Source: Phallusia mammillata
Lineage: Eukaryota > Chordata > Ascidiacea > Phlebobranchia > Ascidiidae
Direction: 5' to 3'
DNA length: 64,000 nucleotides
NCBI GenBank assembly: GCA_003260075.1
Contig: QLIY01000018.1
Coordinates: 186,001 to 250,000 of the forward strand
The notes beneath the pieces were generated by a model. It was not told the DNA's origin and searched no databases. It was given only the letters and a program-made list of their open reading frames with translations. The position numbers were made by a program, and so were the translations under genes. Below are positions 1 to 11,100 of the stretch, piece after piece (the stretch's first letter is position 1; every line of letters starts with the position of its first letter).

Positions 1-170
1 TCGCAAAGAGCAAAGAAGTTCTTTCAGTTACTTCTATTTTACGTTTCCACCGCCGTTTAGCTGTTTGATGCATTGTAATGATTGCAGGCGGGGGGGGGGG
101 GCGAAGTTCTTTCAGTTACTTCTATTTTTCCACCGCCGTTTAGCTGTTTGATGCATTGTAATGATTGCAG

Positions 171-3100
171 GCGGAAATATCGCTTTTGCTGAACTGTGGC
201 GTGAAGCCGAAAAAGATTATCTACGCTCACACTTGCAAAATGTTTTCACACCTTGCCTACGCACGTGACAACGACGTCACGAAGATGACTTTTGACAACG
301 AGGGGGGGGGGGGTGCAAAATGTTTTCACACCTCGCCTACGCACGTGACAACGACGTCACGAAGATGACTTTTGACAACGAGGAAGAGCTGTTGAAAATG
401 AAAAAAGTGTTTCCAACAGCAAGGTAATATAAAAAAGAAATATTGACTTTTAACCACATATACGTATAACGTCGATTGCCAGTAGACTAACCGTGTATAC
501 GATTCCTGTCAAAAAGAAAAACATACGCCCAAGGCATTGCATCAGTAATATGATTGAGTCCTTCCCACACGGTGTAGCTACAGCGCGTTTACCATCTATC
601 CACCAATTGTGCCCTCTACCTTGTGCTTTATAATGTCTCAACGTTGCGCAGGTATTTCTGGCTTGTTGAAAATTTTAGCGTAATTGTGTTGCTATACGAT
701 TTGATTCACCCGGAGAAATAAACTCAACTCAAATCAACACATCAAACAAGTGTTCATAAGGCATCCTATACAGCAGTTGTATCATACAACTTGTATGTCG
801 TCCCGGGTTTGAGATTCATTTTTAATAAAACGGACTTGATTCGGGCTTGAGTTTACTTTTGGTCACAGTTGTGACGTGTTTCTAAGGCAGTTACCGGTTC
901 AGTTTGTTTGCGGAAATAAACAAATATTAAATGTTCGACAAGTAGATATAATGGTTTAAATGTTCGTTGTTTCTTCGCCGTTCAACCCCGATTGCATGCG
1001 GTAAACATTTTTCAGACTTGTCTTGCGAATCAAAACTGACGACTCCTCAGCAAGACTGGCATTCGGTAACAAGTTCGGTGCCTCTCTCGAATATTCGAAA
1101 CATCTGATCCAAAAAGCAAGGGACCTGGATTTGGATGTGATTGGAATAAGGTACAACATCAAATTGTAAATGATCACACATCAAAGTTAACTGGCAGCAA
1201 ATTTTTATCTGTGTAGTTTTGCAAGTTTTCTCATTTACTTATCTGAGTTTGTACAAATTTGTAACAATTCTGCATTTTGTCGTGACAAAATCCGTTGGAT
1301 ATGCTACCTTAAACTTATTTACTTCTAAATTGTTTCTGGAAAGATTTACAGAAGGCATAACTGAAACGTAGTGAACAATTTGATCTAGTACAGTGGTTCC
1401 AAACCTTTTTCGACATATTTCCTTCTTTAACAATTCAAAACATTTCATTTTACCCAAATTTAGCCTAGCAGATACCATACAACGATCTATAAAAATTGGT
1501 TCTTGCGTCAACTTTACACGTCATTACTCCAAGAACTGAAGTGTCTATTAACAAACTGCATGTAAAAGTTAAAGTAGGTTCCCCCCTCAAGTGTCAAAAT
1601 TCCTCCCTGGTTGGAAACCACTTACCTAGTGCATGCGTGCGTCTAAATTGTAAACTTATAAAAACGAGTCCACAAAGCTGTGCTTTGAAGTGCTATATCA
1701 GGGGTGTGCAACCTTTGTTACTGTGGCGCCAAATATAGTTGTCAAAATTTGATCGCGGGCCGCACCTGTGTATAAGGGGGGGGGGGATGTCATAGGAACT
1801 ATTTGTTTACTTTAATCTTGTTTAACGAATTTTTTCTCGACAGTTTTCATGTTGGTAGCGGTTGTCCCGACCTGGAATCCTTCACGAAGGCTATAAAAGA
1901 TTCTCGAATGCTTTTCGACTTTGCTCGCGAGATTGGCTTCACATTTAAACTGCTCGATATCGGTGGGGGCTTCCCCGGAACCGAAGAGGCCAATTCAGTC
2001 GTGTCTTTTGAATCGGTAATATTTTGTTTGTTTGTTTTTTTCATTTGAATTTTACCCCTTCTTAGTTGTGTTTGCAATATAGCAATATCGAAGTAGGAGT
2101 GGGCCTACATTGTATTTCGGATCAGTGCATAGCGTTTGACGAGATTGAAAATTATCATGTGCACAAGTGACATATAATCAGAAAATATCTGCAAAAAACG
2201 TTTGAATTAAAAACACGTCAACATGAAAACATGGAAGGTAAAAAAATCACCCTAAAAACTTTATGCATTCACAACTAAAGCTGAAATAAACAAAAAATAT
2301 TTTTTAATGGGATCGCCGCTGTAAACTATTCCCTACAAATACAAAATTATTATACGGAACGAACATGTCGCAAACAATGTATTTTAAAATTCGATTATTT
2401 TAGGATTTTTCTCTTAAATTAAATGTAACTTATAAGCAGTAGGTCTCAACACCTTAATGCAGTGGTTACCACACTCTTTTATAAATTTCACAGATCAAAT
2501 GCCCGGAGCTAAACTGTCTGTTACAAACCACAGGCAAAAATGAGTAAATTCCTCACCGCAAGTTTTAAAATTCCTCTCCGGTTGGGAACCCCTGTCTAGG
2601 TATCTTACATGCTTACATATTTTTATTAGATGGCAGCTGTTATACGTAATGCCCTGAGCATTTACTTTCCAACCGAATGTGGGGTGACAATCATTGCTGA
2701 ACCCGGACGCTACTTCCCAGGCATTAGCTTCGGAATGGTTTCAAACATAACCTCAAAAAAAGTTATGCAAGGTACCGAGTTTTTGCGTTGCAAAAATTAA
2801 GGGGGGGGGGTGGACGCTACTTTCCAGGCATTAGCTTCGGAATGGTTTCAAACATAACGTCAAAAAAAGTTATGCAAGGTACCGAGTTTTTGCGTTGCAA
2901 AAATTAAATGAAGTCGAATTTAGTAAAGATAATTTGTTTTTGTAAAAGGGTTGTAGAAAACGTTTGGTTTTTGCGTTTACGGTTTTGACTGCTTCCTGAT
3001 GTAAGTTATCATGTTTTTAACCCAGGGGTAGCCAACTTAACACCAAACCGGAGGAATTAGGACACCGTGTCAATATAGAATTTTTTAGGTCTTTTCATTA

Positions 3101-5478
3101 AAAAAGTGAAGCTTCAGTTTGGTTCAGAATATTTCTTGAAAAACGTTTTCACCACTTGGGCGCTGAGTGTATTGGTTGTTAATTTTAGTTTTTTTTCTAC
3201 AATAGTATTTGCTTTCGGTTTGTCATCTACGAAATTTTGTTGGTGAGAGGCACCCATAATTTTACACTCTTATCTTAAAATCTATTTTTTAAATGTACAC
3301 TAAACAAAAAACAAAAATTTTAAACTTAGATTTAAGCATTTCGGACGAACTCGAGTATCGAAAAAACTTTAGTGGGCGATCTGCAAGAAAATGTTTTCTG
3401 CATCACGCGTAGCTTGTAACACTTCCACTGTCTCGCAGATCGTATAAGTTACCATATCGGAGATTGCATCTACAACAGTTTCTATCTGGTTTTAATCGAA
3501 GGCATGAAACTGCACCCTGTTCCTTTACATGTGAGTTGTAAGAATATGTATGTTTTTGTGCAAATTAACTGATTTCTGCACAAGAGACATTGTAAATCAA
3601 AAACTAAACCTAGAATTTACCTCGCGTAAGTAATTACTAGGAATAAAACCGAGTTTAATCCGCACCAGAACACAGAGCATAATGATATCGAGATTTGCTT
3701 ACAACACACTTTCGATTTATCTCCAGCAAGCATCTTACATATATTTACAAAATGTTGTTGCACCCAGTGGTGGGATTCAGCCGGTTCGCACCGGTTCTAC
3801 AGAACCGTGTCACGAAATTTTATGGTATCAGCGAACCAATTAGCGTTACAGGTTACTGTCAATCAACTTTTTGTACTAGAACCGGCTGAAAAATATGACT
3901 TTTGTGATAGAACCGGCTGACAAAAAATTGAATCCGACCACTGGTTGCACCCATACTTAAATGACAACCTTTCTGACGTAACTTTTATTTCAGCCAATGG
4001 GAGACAAGTCTCACCCTACTACAGTGTACGGTGTAACTTGCAGCGGCCAGGATATTGTCACCAAAGACGTTTTGATGCAAGAGGCAAAGGTCGGCGATTG
4101 GTTGTATTGGAAAGGTAATTTCAAAATGACAAACATATGTGGGTGGATACAAAAAAACAGCGTTGGATAAAAACAAAAATGCGTATTTATACAGATTCAG
4201 GTGGATATGCAGCGATGGTGAGGTTTGGCTTTAACGGGTATTCCATGTACAAAGCTTGCTACTTCATCTCCAAGACCGATTGGTTAGTACGTTTTGGTTA
4301 CTATTAGTAGAGAATGTTGCCTTAAAAATAATGTTCTAAGCGTTTTTTGCTTACACCATCTCGATATGCTCCTATATTACCTATAGATTGACTTTTAGTA
4401 TACTAAGTAAAACTTTTTGTTGTTTCATTTCTGGATTACATTATTTTAACAATACGTACATTTGTTACGTTTTTAGAAGTTCTTTTTTTTGCAAAATTAG
4501 TCTAAATTCTTTTTCTTTTCGCACGTAGACTACGACTTACTAGCTCTTATTTTTTAAACATAAAACTACTGGTTGACGTGAAAAGAACAATTAGCCACAT
4601 CAGTGTCACACTGACTTGAATAAAACTTGTATCATATTTTGATGCTGCGAACTGCACCGTAATTTTTACCATTCGAAACCCGGATTGGCGTGATAATACC
4701 TACAAACCTAATTAGTCCCATAGACGTTGCATACACAGCTCGACTGTCTAACCTTGAAATGGTGCACAGTCGTAAGCTAACATGAAATTGGGGGGGGGGG
4801 GTACTAGCTCTTATTTTTTAAACATAAAACTACTAGTTGACGTGAAAAGAACAATTAGCCACGTGGCGTTCCAGTCACACTGACTTGAATAAAACTTGTA
4901 TCATATTTTGATGCTGCGAACTGCACCGTATTTTTTACCATTCGAAACCCGGATTGGCGTGAGAATACCTACAAACCTAATTAGTCCTATAGACGTTGCA
5001 TACACAGCTCGGCTGTCTAACCTTGAAATGGTGCACAGTCGTAAGCTAACATGAAATTGGGACCCGAGCCCGAAAGTATAAGCCCAAACCAAGCGCGAAC
5101 CCGAAATGTTGATGAAATAAAGTTCAGATTACAAGAAGTGAGATTTTTCAATAAAAATCTGCGACACAAAAGTGATTTAGTTTCAAGTCAGGCCCACCCT
5201 GATGTGTATTGATTAGTTGCTTACAGCCATAAATGTCGGTGAACTGTGTGTGGGGTCTATCTTCCAGGTTAAACTAAGGTTTAGAGCTGAATTCGAACTT
5301 TATTCGACTCCGGGCTTGAACTGTGGGGTTTGGGCCTGACAACAACTCTTGCTTCTGTACAGCTGTGCAGAAATCTGTTGCTGACACTTGGTAAACCATG
5401 TTTTTGATTGGCAGGAAGGAACTTCAAAACCTATCAGTGTATCCATCGCTACTTCCAGAAACAAAAGATTCCATCTGA
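171..5478 (+). CDS. Ornithine-decarboxylase-like PLP enzyme, 3' part (8 exons, 5' end outside window)
   Basis: Fold-type III PLP decarboxylase of the eukaryotic ODC group; in polyamine synthesis ODC converts ornithine to putrescine in the cytosol. Exons: 171-423, 1016-1150, 1844-2015, 2630-2771, 3439-3530, 3994-4114, 4195-4282, 5415-5478 (stop 5476-5478). All junctions are GT-AG and phases close. Family motifs seen: IIYA.TCK and KMTFDNEEEL (exon 1), SFHVGSGC with the PLP-stacking His (exon 3), LDIGGGFPG (exon 3), AEPGRYF (exon 4), a conserved Asp in IGDCIYNSF (exon 5), GVTCSGQD with the catalytic Cys (exon 6), and GGYA with the PLP-phosphate Tyr (exon 7). The Asp that follows the catalytic Cys in ODC (CDG) is Ser here, so substrate use may differ. 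The PLP lysine exon lies upstream of the window. Exon 1 contains an artefactual duplication (302-381). ODC, an ODC paralogue or an antizyme-inhibitor-like protein are all possible. Confidence 0.85.
302..381. other. Assembly join inside ODC-like exon 1 (G run plus duplicated exon segment)
   Basis: A 12-G run (302-313) is followed by a second copy of 233-301. The copies differ by one T/C substitution (accttgcc versus acctcgcc), as expected for two haplotypes of one locus. Removing 302-370 or the equivalent restores an exon of normal ODC length. Read literally, the exon gains a Gly run and a repeated segment. Confidence 0.85.
1391..1623. mobile_element. hAT-like MITE in ODC-like intron 2
   Basis: Starts with CAGTGGTTCCAAACC and ends with the diverged inverted copy GGTTGGAAACCACTT. 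Flanking octamers atctagta and acctagtg match at 6 of 8 positions, as expected of an old hAT 8-bp target duplication. No coding capacity. Confidence 0.6.
1698..1786. mobile_element. hAT-like terminal fragment running into a filled gap
   Basis: CAGGGGTGTGCAACC is a typical hAT-type terminus. The element runs into an 11-G run (1776-1786), and the opposite terminus is not visible. No flanking duplication is visible at this G run, unlike most others. Confidence 0.4.
2460..2594. mobile_element. hAT-like MITE, diverged, in ODC-like intron 3
   Basis: Ends CAGTGGTTACCACAC and GGTTGGGAACCCCTG are imperfect inverted repeats of the hAT type. No matching target duplication was found, so the element is old or truncated. 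Confidence 0.45.
3765..3943. mobile_element. hAT-like MITE, family A copy 1, perfect 8-bp target duplication
   Basis: Begins CAGTGGTGGGATTCAG and ends with its diverged complement ending CCACTG. It is flanked by gttgcacc at 3757-3764 and 3944-3951, an exact 8-bp duplication typical of hAT insertion. The interior carries several AACCGG.T motifs. Another copy of the family lies at 47305-47486. Non-autonomous, 179 bp, in ODC-like intron 5. Confidence 0.85.
4558..5080. repeat. Duplicated segment around a G-run join in ODC-like intron 7
   Basis: The sequence before the 12-G run (4790-4801), starting near 4530, is repeated after it to about 5060 with a few substitutions. I read this as an unmerged contig overlap rather than a genomic repeat. 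Confidence 0.7.
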
Positions 5479-8050
5479 AATTAGACACTACCGATAATTT
5501 TCTATATTCAGACTATGCAGAGTTTATGTGTGATTTATTTATTATTGTATTATGCAGTTGTTATTGGTAGTTTATTGCAAAAATATTATACTACAAGTTA
5601 TGTAAATATACTCTGGAGCAAATGTTGTTTCAAAACAGTGTAACTGTAACATGACAACAACAAAATTGCACGATCAAAAAGTAAATGTTTAAAATAGATA
5701 TAAAGTGTAGCCGAGGGAAAGAACCAACTGTTCTTTATTGCTTTGTGTGAAAACAATGGGGGGGGGGGTTAATGCCATAAACTACATTAAAAAAACAGAA
5801 TTGTAATAATAAACAAATAGATGTGTCTTTCCGAGGGAAAGAACCAACTGTTCTTTATTGCTTTGTGTGAAAACAATGACAAACAATTACGCAACAATTA
5901 CAGTTGCGGATTCTAATGATGGGCTTTTTTCGTTTTTTGATGTTCTTTTCAACAATGTGTCCTCATTTTGGGGGATGGAAGGCCTATTTTTTTCAATGTA
6001 ATTAAAGCGTTGTGTATACCACTAATAAACGGGGGGGGGGTGATTCTAATGATGGGCTTTTTTCGTTTTTTCATGTTCTTTTCAACAATGTGTCCTCCTT
6101 TTGGGGGATGGAAGACCTATTTTTTTCAATGTAATTAAAGCGTTGTGTATACCACTAATAAACAATGATTTTATCATGTTAACTCACTAGTCTGACACGG
6201 TATTTAGCCTGAGTAAAACACACAACTTCTAAAAGTTCGTGCACCGCACAAAAATTCTTGGATGGCTGCGAGTTTTACACCCCTGTGCGGGCTAATTACA
6301 ATTACAAGGGGGCGCCTTGATAATACAGGAAGAAAAGTTCGGTCCAAAATTTGATGGCCAACCCTTTTTTACGTTTTTTTCGTTTATTTTTCGTTTTTCG
6401 GTGGGTTTTCGCTGGAATATTCCAGTTTTTGCCGGAATTTTCCAGTTTTTGCCGGAATTTTCCAGTTAAACTGAATTAACCAGTTTGGCGGTTTGGTAGG
6501 AGGCTAAAACTTGCTCAAACCAGTTTAAAACTGAAAATATTCCGGAGAAAACCCACCGATAACCGGATTTCTCTTCGATTTTTTGACCTCCAATAATAAA
6601 AAAAGGGAAAGACTATAGCCTTAGGTTTATTTCGAAAATCGGGTCAAAATTTCGGGTTTTTGATTTTCGAAAAATCCCCAAGGCCATAGCCTTTTCCTTT
6701 TTTCGGTTTTCGGGGGTCAAAAATTCCAAGAAAAACACGGTTTTTATTGGGTTTTCGCCGGAATATTCCAGTTTCAAACTGGTTCTAACCCAGTGTTTCT
6801 TAACCTTTTTTGCGCTAGTACCCTTTGAGATTAAATTTTCTCGTACCCCCTGTCTACAATGGCCGACGGATGTAAATAAAATTGTAATAATGCATGTCGT
6901 ACCCCCTGCTTTGATGCTTCGTACCCCCAAAGGGTACACGTACCCTTGGTTAAGAACCCCTGTTCTAACCGGTTTCTGCCTTCAACCGAACCTCCAAACT
7001 GGTTTAAAAATCCAAACAACCGGTAAATGTTAACGACCGGTTTACGGATCACACTGTTCACGCAAGAGAAAATCTACAACTTTGTTTTGTGTACTGGGTG
7101 TTTTCCTTTTTTTTTTGCAAATTTACATTGATTAAATAAGTTGTACTATGTTGTAACGGGAGTGTGTTGCTTTCGTTCAGAATTTGAGAAATATCTGAAG
7201 TACTAGATAAACCCGAAAACAAATTTACCCAACGAAGTCCATAATAAAAATAAAACTAGACTTAAAAGTGAATTCTTCCACAGGTCTAGGAATTACGCAG
7301 CGCTGCAAAAACAGTTGTCAGGTAGTACGTAGTGTTAACGAAGCCAAGTTTGGAGAATAATAAAGATAAAAGACAAGCTAAACCGGTTCGAAACTTTAAC
7401 ACTTTTGCTTAAAAAACAACACTGGTGCAAGTTTGAGTTGACAATTAGCTAGGAATGCATCTTTTGACTCGAACCACAATTATTATATTAATGCTATTTA
7501 ACCAGAATTACCTACAAATCTGTTAAGTCTAATAAAGAATGTAACGGCCCAAATAGACGTAAAAAGCGAGATGCTTTAATATTCAAACGCTCATCATGAT
7601 ACTAATTGTTAGTTTACGCCTCATTGCTCCGCGCAACGCGTGACTGCGTATTACAGTTTTTGATTAAGTGATCGTTATTTTATTAGTATATTTCCAGTAT
7701 ATTTCCGCTTAAAAAGCGAATAAGCTTACGACACATTTACACGAAAAAGTTGATTGAAATAACAAGTGGAGGTATAATGTTTATAAATCGGTTTAAGAGG
7801 TCGAGGGTCATGTCACATGCCTTTGGAAATATTTTTCGAAACAACGCGGGGTCAAAGTTTTATGGTCATTGACAATTTCTTGAAAAGTTATTAGTTTATG
7901 TAGCTAACTGTGGTTTATATACCAGCTCTAATACACGATTAATTAAACTTTGAGCACAACCTACAGTGGAAGTATATTGATTGTTTTCTCTTTAAAATTA
8001 ATTACCGAACATTTTACTCCCCAAACTTTTTTCTCGCGCCACATCATCAA
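5479..8050. other. Intergenic region after the ODC-like gene; no gene seen
   Basis: Holds the ODC-like 3' UTR and two duplicated joins (G runs 5758-5768 and 6031-6040). It also holds a diverged reverse-oriented stretch of the 198-bp repeat family (about 6380-7040) with a MITE inserted in it. A short repeat at about 7540-7600 recurs at 62216-62290. AATAAA-like signals near 5805 and 6160 could end the ODC-like transcript. Confidence 0.6.
6791..6962. mobile_element. hAT-like MITE nested in the 198-bp repeat family, perfect 8-bp target duplication
   Basis: Termini CAGTGTTTCTTAACC and GGTTAAGAACCCCTG are inverted repeats. The flanks ttctaacc at 6783-6790 and 6963-6970 are identical. Deleting the element and one flank restores the continuous older repeat unit seen at 15.5-16.7 kb, so the insertion is younger than the repeat. 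172 bp, no coding capacity. Confidence 0.88.
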
Positions 8051-8149
8051 AACTTGACACGGCTGAGTGGGCGCACCCAATCAGCGCTCAGTGAGTTTTT
8101 GGCGTACCAAAGTCATTCCAGTCAAAGTCATTTGTCTCGTGGTGTTTGC

Positions 8150-11100
8150 GGCGAGCGGAGGTGGAAATATCAAGAAGTTACAAGGTAAATCCAAGTTCTG
8201 TGTTTAACTATGCTACACAATGAACAGCTCTAACAATATTGCAGTGTATGCGGGCATTCAACCCATAACTAAAACATTTCTTTGCCGTATTTATGTGTTG
8301 TAAACAACCTTATAGTGTTAAGATGAACATAAATTCATAACTGGGATCAGCTCTGAAGCCTGGCGTACTGTGATTTAACCTTATAGTGGTTTAATATGAC
8401 AACTTGACTAACTGGCATTGTAAGGTTGTAACGTTGTACGTTATTGCAACGCATCGTGCTTTGGGCCTTGTGACGTCACACAGGCGGGCGCGTTTTTTTT
8501 AGATCGGCATGGCTTGTAAAATCTGCAACGAGTGTTGTGTAGTTTCAGCCTTGTCGGCCAAGATCTATTATTACAACTTGCACAGCCCAGTCTCAGGGCT
8601 GCCACTCCACAATAAAGATTTTTTCTTTTGTATTTTGCTGGTATTCCTTAGCGTCCTTTCAAAGTTACGTGATGGCTGGTAGCCGGTATAACTATGAAAT
8701 TATGTTGCTTGCGCCAGCTAGGATTTAAACTGTGCATTTGCCATGTTTTGGTTATCTTGGGATTTTTGGACAAACCTTGGTATTTTTGGTGGGTGAGCTT
8801 TGGGATATCTTAAAATTCTCAGTGGCAGCCCTGCCCAGTCTGTTACGTGTTACTTAATGTGTTGTTTTATTCGCAGAATCAGATGTTCTCCTGCTCAACG
8901 ATATCTTCCACCATCGTCAAGCAACTTCAAATATTTTACTTGTATGTAAAAATAGGAGTCTGTCGTGGGTCAACCGGGATTGCGGAATTGTTAGGCCTAA
9001 CTTAGGTTAACTGGCGCTAGGGTTGAGTGACCTATTCTTGCTCGAGGAGGACCCGTAAAGGAAGTCTTCTTCGGTTAAAGAACGGCCCAAGTCTGTATGA
9101 GTGCTACTTTGTCAGCAAGTTGGCGCTAGGGTTACAACTAGCGTAGCACTCGTTAACTAGGGGTAGGTTATAGTTAACATAGGTGGGGTAGGGGGGGGGG
9201 GACTCGGAGGGCAAGGGACAGTAACACGTTGTTGAGTTATACGACTTAAAACGTTACTGTCCCCTTTTAAACAAATTTCTGCGCTTATGCTAACTGTAAA
9301 GTTAGGGACCTTGTGGATTTTTTATCGGGCTTTGACCAGCTTGTTTTATCCATGCTTGTACATCCGGCTCAAGGTATTCTTTTCTAAAAAGAAGCCGCGA
9401 ATTGGTTATCAAGCATGCGATGTAATAACTCCAATTAATCACAATATTAATGTTAATCACAATATAATTTTTATGCTAAAAATCTCGCTTGATCAAATGC
9501 CCCAAATTTCCCATGTTGCTGGTTAAACCCATTTTTTATTTGTGGATTTAGGCCAACTAACTTATCATTTACTTCAGTTCCGTATTTCTGCTTGACCCGG
9601 CCACCCAGTCATTATGGGGCAGTGACAATTGAGTGGTTGTAAAACACGACAGACTCACCTTCTACTTTTCTAGGCTAATTTGCGACGGTTGTATGCAGGG
9701 CAGGTAGTTGAGGCTAGTTTGTGTACTTTTACATCGCGCGCGTAGGGACGATGGCGGTTCCGACGTTTTTTTTAGATTCTTATCGAACGAAGCAGACAAA
9801 CAACCGATTCGTTACCCAATTCACAGACTCTGGTTTCACATCAAAAGTTAATTATATAACTATTATAACCTGTAAACGAAAGTGTTATATTTCTCTGTCG
9901 TTTTCCCTCTTTCATCAACAATACTGTGTGCGGAGTCCACTTTTTCTATCCTTTGATTTCTTTTGAAGTAGACCAGTTCTTGGGGGGTGTTGTGCCTTTT
10001 TACATCAGCCGACGGGGGGGGGGAGTTGCGTAAAACATTTGGGTCCTTGCGGGGGGACTCTGTGGGCAAGGGACAGTAACACGATGTTGTTGAGTTATAC
10101 GACTTAAAACGTTACTGTCCCCTTTTAAACAAATTTCTGCGCCTATTATAACTGTAAAGTTAGGGATGTTGTGGATTTTTTATCGGGTTTGGCCAGCTTG
10201 TTTTATTCATGCTTGTACATCCGGCTCAGGGTTTTCTTTCCTAAAAAGAAGCCGCGAATTGGTTATCAAGCGTGTGATGTAATAATTCCTGTTAAACGCA
10301 ATATAATTTTTATACTAAAAATTTCGCTGAATCAAATGCCCCAAATTTCCCATGTTGCTGGTTGAACCCATTTTTTATTTGTGGATTTAGGCTAACTAAC
10401 TTATCATTTACGTCAGTTTCGTATTCCTGCTTCACCCGGCCACCCAGTCATCATGGGGCAGTGACAATTGAGTGGTTGTAAAACACGACAGACTCACCTT
10501 CTACTTTTCTAGGCTAATTTGCGACGGTTGTATGCAGGGCAGGTAGTTGAGGCTAGTTTGTGTACTTTTACATCGCACGCGCAGGGACGATGGTGGTTCC
10601 AACGTTTTTTCAGAAACTTATCTAACGAAGCAGACGAACAACCGACTCGTTATTTAATTCACCGACTCTGTTTTCAAATTAAAAGTCAATTAAAGAACTA
10701 TTATAACCTATAAAGGAAAGTGTTATATTTCTCTGTCGTTTTCCCTCTCATCAACAATACTGTGTGCGGAGTCCACTTTTTCTATCCTTTCATTTCTTTT
10801 TAAGTAACCCAGTTCTTGGGGGGGTGTTGTGCCTTTTTACATCAGCTGACAGGATGTTATTGTGTTTTATTATCACCCGTCGCTCGCTCTAACCATGCGA
10901 ACCGCCATCAACAAGCGTTAAGAGCACGAAAATTTTAGTTGTGACAGAAGTCCGGTTTTGCTGTTGTCCAATTCCAAGTCTACTTGCTAAATTGTAAGTT
11001 TCTTGTTGTTGATCCAGTTTGGGGGGGGGGTAACCATGCGGACCGCCATCGTCAAGCGTTAAAAAAGTTTAGTTGTGGCAGAAGTCGGGTTTGCTGTTGT

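Noticed and set aside
2812-2900. Second copy of ODC-like exon 4 as an alternative exon
   Set aside because: Directly follows a 10-G join and is almost identical to 2706-2800; an assembly overlap explains it.
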